From: Phascolomyces articulosus
Lineage: Eukaryota > Mucoromycota > Mucoromycetes > Mucorales > Lichtheimiaceae
Reading direction: 5' to 3'
Assembly (NCBI GenBank): GCA_025677815.1
Contig: JAIXMP010000002.1
Span: 1,736,001-1,800,000, forward strand
DNA: 64,000 nucleotides
The position numbers and the translations under genes are program-made. The notes beneath the pieces were generated by a model, which was given only the letters and a program-made list of their open reading frames with translations, searched no databases and had not been told where the DNA came from. Below, in pieces: positions 59,960-64,000 of the stretch. How positions within the stretch are numbered: position 1 is the stretch's first letter; the number at the start of each line of letters is the position of its first letter.

Positions 59960-60420
59960 CATACTTACCAAGCTCGTGGCTGCAGTGCGGAGGTAATACC
60001 CATCTTGGAAGCGCCCATGATAACAGGTAACATCAGTAATCATTGGATTGTCCACACAAAGTTGAAATGCCGTGAAATTTTGAGGCAGAAAAAAACCGGG
60101 AATACAAATGCCTCCTGGTATAAATAACATGCCCGTTATCGCTGTATGTAGATATCCAAGATAGGGCCATCAAGCTTTTTGAACGTTTCTTGATGAATGC
60201 CTTTCATACTTTTTTTTTTTAGTAAATTATATGTTTGGTTATTATAAATTATGAGTTTTCAAAATGATACCTCCTCTTGAAAACGTTGCTATCCCAAGGT
60301 AATGAAAGGTGAGATAAACTGCCAGTTATTATAGCTCTTAATAGGTCTTGTAGTTCCACGAAGGACCGATGATAAATTACCAAGCTGGCCAACCCAATGG
60401 ATCAACAACTTAAACATGTA
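59960..60420 (-). pseudogene. Decayed gene, family unknown
   Basis: Three protein-like pieces in order on the minus strand. (a) About 60415-60275: LLIHWVGQLGNLSSVLRGTT, RPIKSYNNWQFISPFITLG, an in-frame TAG, QRFQEE and then a GTATC donor-like site. (b) About 60211-60146: MKGIHQETFKKLDGPILDIY. (c) About 60140-59966, preceded by CAG: ITGMLFIPGGICIPGFFLPQ, NFTAFQLCVDNPMITDVTCY and HGRFQDGYYLRTAATSL, followed by a perfect GTAAGT donor. No further exon is recognisable downstream. The stop in (a) and the missing 3' end point to a dead or truncated gene. I do not recognise the family; the third piece looks strongly constrained. Confidence 0.45.
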
Positions 60421-62255
60421 AATGATATACTAGCCACCAAAAGTGATCCAAAAGGATTTCCTTGGAGGTACATAGGTTAAAATTTATAATTATTAGTGCA
60501 AAAGACTGAATTGACCTATGCCGATAATTATATAATTGAAGGTACATGGGAGAATCAGAGTAATTCTCGTCTTCTATTATTAAGGGCACTGATATCAACT
60601 TGTAATCATTTCTTTTATTCTTTTGTTATAAACTTTTTCGAACCAAGAAGAATGTATTTATTGTTCAAAACAAATTTTGCAGTTACGAACAATAGAAAAG
60701 ATGAGATTTTATTCTTTCAGCCTAGTAGTGGTCTTAATATACCACCTGTTGTTGGGAAGTCGGAATTTTACACGATTGTCGTAGTTGAGAAAGAGATTAT
60801 TATGTTGAAACCATGCCCAATTCGTTCTCAAGTATATATAAAGAAAGTAACAACAATTAACAGTTCCATTATGCGCCTGATCTACTCTATTAAAATCTTT
60901 ATATTTATTCTAGTCAAAAATAAGTTTTAACCAAGATGATAATTATTTTACGTATATCAAAAAAGATAATTCCTCAATAAGATTATATCAGCGTTTTATT
61001 GTAGTACTTTTACTTACCTCGTGTCTAGCATCAGTTTTTATACATTTCTTTTTGTAATATTTATCTATTTTTAGTAAAGAGAAAAAGAATACATTCTGGT
61101 ATTATTCCCATCAATTATTTAGGAATATTCTTTATTATGAAATGAGATAACTCAAAGTAAAAGGAAGGAACCCCACCTTGAATTTTTCCAAGCCTTAATT
61201 TATTTGTGTTTACAATAAGATAATTTTTCCTTTTATTGCTAGAACCAAAATCTTCTGCGTTCTTTTGTCCATTTCATCCATGCTGTGGTAGTATAAATAA
61301 CAGAGCTCTATGATATATAACTATGACACAAAATCATATTTTATGCTTTATACGTACGTAACAGCTATATTTTGAATAGCATTACTCATAGGTGCCTTTT
61401 TTCGTAAAACTGTAGTACACATACCACTCCTATATGACTAACTCTGTGTAAAGAAAATAAAGAAGAAACCGGTTATTTACGAGCATGGTCGCAAAATTCT
61501 GACCGTTCCGTGGATCTCGCAGGTAAATGACCCATTTCAGCCGAATTTTCGGACCAAATTTCAAGGATTGAACGCAAGTGGCACCATAATTTAGGTCACG
61601 AAAAATATGCGGAAGCGTGGCCTTTATAATGACTTAGTAGCATAACTATTTGGTTAAACATAATATTGCGCAACTCTAGATGATGATCCGGTGTCAGATG
61701 ATCACGTTAGAAAAGTCCCGAGAATCTTTTTTCGTCTCTGTTAACCTACCAATAACAACTATCTGGATTTCACACATTTTTACATTATATTACCATAAAT
61801 CAAAAAATTATGCACTAGAGCTATACCATTCAACTTAAGACTTTACTGTACACTTTGTTATTGTTTTTTTCAAGCTTACACTTCTGCTTATTTGGTTTTT
61901 AATAATATTTGTAAGAATAGATCAGTAACCTGACATTATATTAACGCACACCTCAGATTGGCATTTTATTTTGAGGTAAGAAATTAGCCACAGTCCATAG
62001 ATTCCTACCATTTTTGATCACCCGTACCACCTTCGGAACAGGAAAGGATGACTCTTCGAAACAAAAAACATTGGCATGAATTTGTTTTTTGAAGATACTC
62101 AATTCATCATAGAACTATTATAGTATTACTAATCCAAAGTTACGAATAAAAGATATAAAAGGGATTCATTTTTGTTTGGCTTTAGTCTGTATTAAAAAGA
62201 ACAACTCTATATTTATATATTATATAACAAGAAAAACAACAACAACAACAACAAC
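60421..62255. other. Intergenic with a GC-richer islet
   Basis: AT-rich, except about 61465-61630, which is GC-richer with local dyads (GGTC/GACC, CCGAA/TTCGG) and no ORF; possibly a repeat relic. A 144-codon frame (60496-60930) lacks an ATG in a good position and any domain. The last 100 bases form the GST promoter and 5' UTR. Confidence 0.4.
62154..62161 (+). promoter_or_regulatory. TATA box of the GST gene
   Basis: TATAAAAG, 95 bases ahead of the start codon, followed by a CAA-repeat leader (about 62236-62255) that runs directly into the ATG. Motif and spacing only. Confidence 0.45.
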
Positions 62256-63372
62256 ATGATTTCTTTTGAAAATTCAACACTTTATTACTACACTGTTGGA
62301 AGTAAGTGACAAAAAAAATTGATGATTATAAGCAGTTACGTATTATGCAAGCCGAACACTTATATGTCTCTTTTTCCTCTAGCGCGTGGACGTGCTGAAG
62401 CCATCCGATTTCTTCTTCGTGATGCTGGTGTAAACTATCAAGATTTTCAATTTAGTTTTGATGAGTGGAACGACCTCAAACCAAAGCTTATGAAAAAGTT
62501 TCCTATGGCGGTGCTACCATGTATTGAAACCCAAGATGGTCAATTTTTTGGTTCTACTGTACCTCTTTTGAGAATACTTGGAAAGGAACTTGGTAATTTC
62601 TTATTATAATAGTTGGCTTGGAAGACGCATATTTATTTTATGATCTTGTGGAACGTTAATTATTAATGATGAGATCATGCTGTTTCTAGGCTATTATCCA
62701 ACAGGCGGGGTTCAGGATGATCATTTTATTGAGAATACTGCAGATCTTGCTAGTGATTGGGTCAGTGATTATTGCAAGATGTTTTATTGCCCAGTAAGTG
62801 ACTAGTACATTTCCTAGTAGTATCAACAATTAATATACCATAGTAACAAAATGATTGCATATAACATAGAACCAATTAGATTTTCATTTGAACATGGAAA
62901 TCCCACTTCATCTTTCAAGACTTGAGAGAATATATGGCGCATACCCAAGTGGTCCTTATGCTCTTGGTAACGAGGTATAAAAAGTCTTTTATTGCTTTAT
63001 TGATGTACATAACATCACTATCATTGCAATGCATTATATATTAATTTATCAACAAAATCCTGTATAGATCACTTACGCTGATTTCTTGGTGTATCATATT
63101 CTTTATCAAGAGAAGTTTTTAGATAAACTTCATGAGGTAAGAAAAATAGAATAGCAAGAAAGGGAATAAATATATTATAAATATAAAAAATAAAGGGAGA
63201 GTAGCTTATAAAATTGTATATTTAACAACAATAGTCAAATCCAAATCTCGAAAAATTTGCAAGGGCATTTGAGGAGCGTCCCAAGATGAAAGCCTACCTC
63301 GCAACACTTCCCAAAAATGAACCAGAAATTTACCCTACCCCTCCTAAAGAATTACAAAAGACTACCTCATAA
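62256..63372 (+). CDS. Glutathione S-transferase, sigma-like
   Basis: Cytosolic GST that conjugates glutathione to electrophiles, or acts as a prostaglandin-synthase-type isomerase in animal relatives. Exons 62256-62301, 62383-62592, 62690-62793, 62870-62974, 63068-63136 and 63235-63372; 223 aa, the usual size. Thioredoxin-fold half: LYYYTVGTRGRAEAIRFLLR (candidate catalytic Tyr near residue 11), YQDFQFSFDEWNDLKPK, FPMAVLPCIE (cis-Pro) and GSTVPLLRILGKELG (Ser for the glutathione gamma-Glu). Helical half: YALGNEITYADFLVYHILYQ, the N-capping and hydrophobic-staple region, and FARAFEERPKMKAYLAT. The RGRAEAIR pattern is that of the sigma/alpha/pi group. Confidence 0.88.
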
Positions 63373-63597
63373 AACTATACTTTTATTATAATAAAATATG
63401 ACTGATTAATGTATTATTATGTAAAAATGTGCTGAAGATAGAAATTATATGTTTAATATGCGCAGCACTTTTTGTTGTACTAGTTGTTATTTGGGACTAA
63501 ACAAAATTACTGCGGGCGCGAAAAAGCTGGGCTTGAAAAATTTAAAAAAATATGATTTATATGAAGAACCTCCTCTCTTTTTATTTGTGTCTCTTTT
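63373..63597. other. GST 3' flank
   Basis: AT-rich 3' UTR and spacer up to the inverted-repeat element. Confidence 0.45.
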
Positions 63598-64000
63598 CAC
63601 AATTCAATACAATCTGGAATAGACATTGACTTTCATTCTTATATTTCTCCCCTCAATTTCCACACCGACCATTCAAACTTCCTGTAGCGATATTCTCTTT
63701 CGGGAGGGTATTCGTGGATGGCAGCATGGGAACCATGTGGAGATAATGGTCTTTACGCGGCATTCCGATTAATAAAGCATTTACCTAACGTGGAGGTGAT
63801 CCGACTCCCACCATCTTACCTCTGTCTGATAGCTTAGTGATTAACTCTTAGGATAGAAAAAATACCTAATTCTTCCTTGTTATTTCTGTTTTCGAACAGG
63901 GACTCTTCCCGTGAGTCCAGGATGGTCAGAAAGTTAATGTTTGTTTTAGATTGTATTGAATTGTGTAATCCCTTCTTTTTTTTAAATCTTTTGAAACTAC
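63598..64000 (-). repeat. Terminal-inverted-repeat element, copy B (core 63598-63965)
   Basis: Diverged inverted copy of the element at 3167-3548. Its ends are perfect 17-base inverted repeats: CACAATTCAATACAATC at 63598-63614, and the complement at 63949-63965. Imperfect pairing extends to about 40 bases (shared CATT-ACTTTC). Read on the minus strand it follows copy A through the GGGATT flank, the CTGACCAT block, TAAGAGT, and ATGGTGGGAGT against ATGGTGAGAGT. Similarity outside the inverted repeat runs to the window end. The centre is more diverged. No ORF. Confidence 0.7.

Noticed and set aside
60496..60930. 144-codon open frame
   Set aside because: Relies on a non-ATG start and shows no recognisable protein features; may overlap a relic but is not supported.
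63820..63900. Possible tRNA from GATAGCTTAGTGATTAACTC
   Set aside because: D-arm-like string only; no T arm at the right distance and no closing stem. Part of repeat copy B.
1..64000. Biosynthetic cluster, defence system or intact transposon
   Set aside because: No synthase, helicase-nuclease set, reverse transcriptase or intact transposase seen; genes are unrelated housekeeping functions.

Overview
The window is nuclear DNA of a filamentous fungus of the Mucoromycota, most likely Mucorales. It is very AT-rich, and its genes carry many short introns (about 75 to 230 bases) with GTAAGT-like donors and occasional TACTAAC-type branch sites. It encodes a rhizopuspepsin-like aspartic protease, a Mig1/CreA repressor and a GAF hybrid histidine kinase. 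Two of the three broken genes look like Mucorales-type hypothetical proteins. Splice joins were worked out by eye; every multi-exon model given here as intact closes in one reading frame.

Layout. 1-1321 (+): 3' part of a NIPA-type Mg2+ transporter. 3128-3600: a 0.4-kb repeat with terminal inverted repeats. 4356-6799 (-): RAD7. 7208-11788 (-): hybrid histidine kinase. 11.8-19.4 kb: gene desert with one decayed gene (14985-15540). 19474-20262 (+): CreA/Mig1. 21275-23355 (-): unknown 658-aa protein. 23868-25579 (-): thiamine pyrophosphokinase. 25846-27411 (+): SSF1. 28058-28182: a run of hairpins upstream of HSP10 (28279-28947, +). 29111-29995 (-): ATG10. 30746-31923 (-): unknown secreted protein. 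32-37.4 kb: gene-poor, with a decayed gene (35239-36731). 37434-38688 (-): RPB5, divergent from GPI13/PIG-O (39124-42249, +). 42439-44411 (+): PH/anillin-like protein. 45190-46835 (+): peroxisomal SCPx-type thiolase. 48396-50728 (-): MBP1-like APSES factor, divergent from RAB5 (51644-52819, +). 53529-55404 (-): secreted aspartic protease. 56969-58609 (-): REI1, divergent from NCE101 (58845-59175, +). 59960-60420 (-): decayed gene. 62256-63372 (+): sigma-like glutathione S-transferase. 63598-64000: a second, inverted copy of the terminal-inverted-repeat element.

Most of the genes are conserved single-copy housekeeping functions: ribosome biogenesis (SSF1, REI1), transcription (RPB5, MBP1, CreA), repair (RAD7), autophagy (ATG10), trafficking (RAB5), GPI anchors (GPI13), chaperones (HSP10), thiamine and lipid metabolism. 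They do not form a pathway cluster. Several sit as divergent pairs over short shared promoters.

I found no rRNA, tRNA, CRISPR, intact transposon or biosynthetic cluster. The most interesting items are the paired inverted-repeat elements, the multi-hairpin block beside HSP10, two unrecognised proteins, three decayed genes, an HSP10 intron directly after the start codon, a GC-AG intron, and an overlapping upstream ORF on GPI13.
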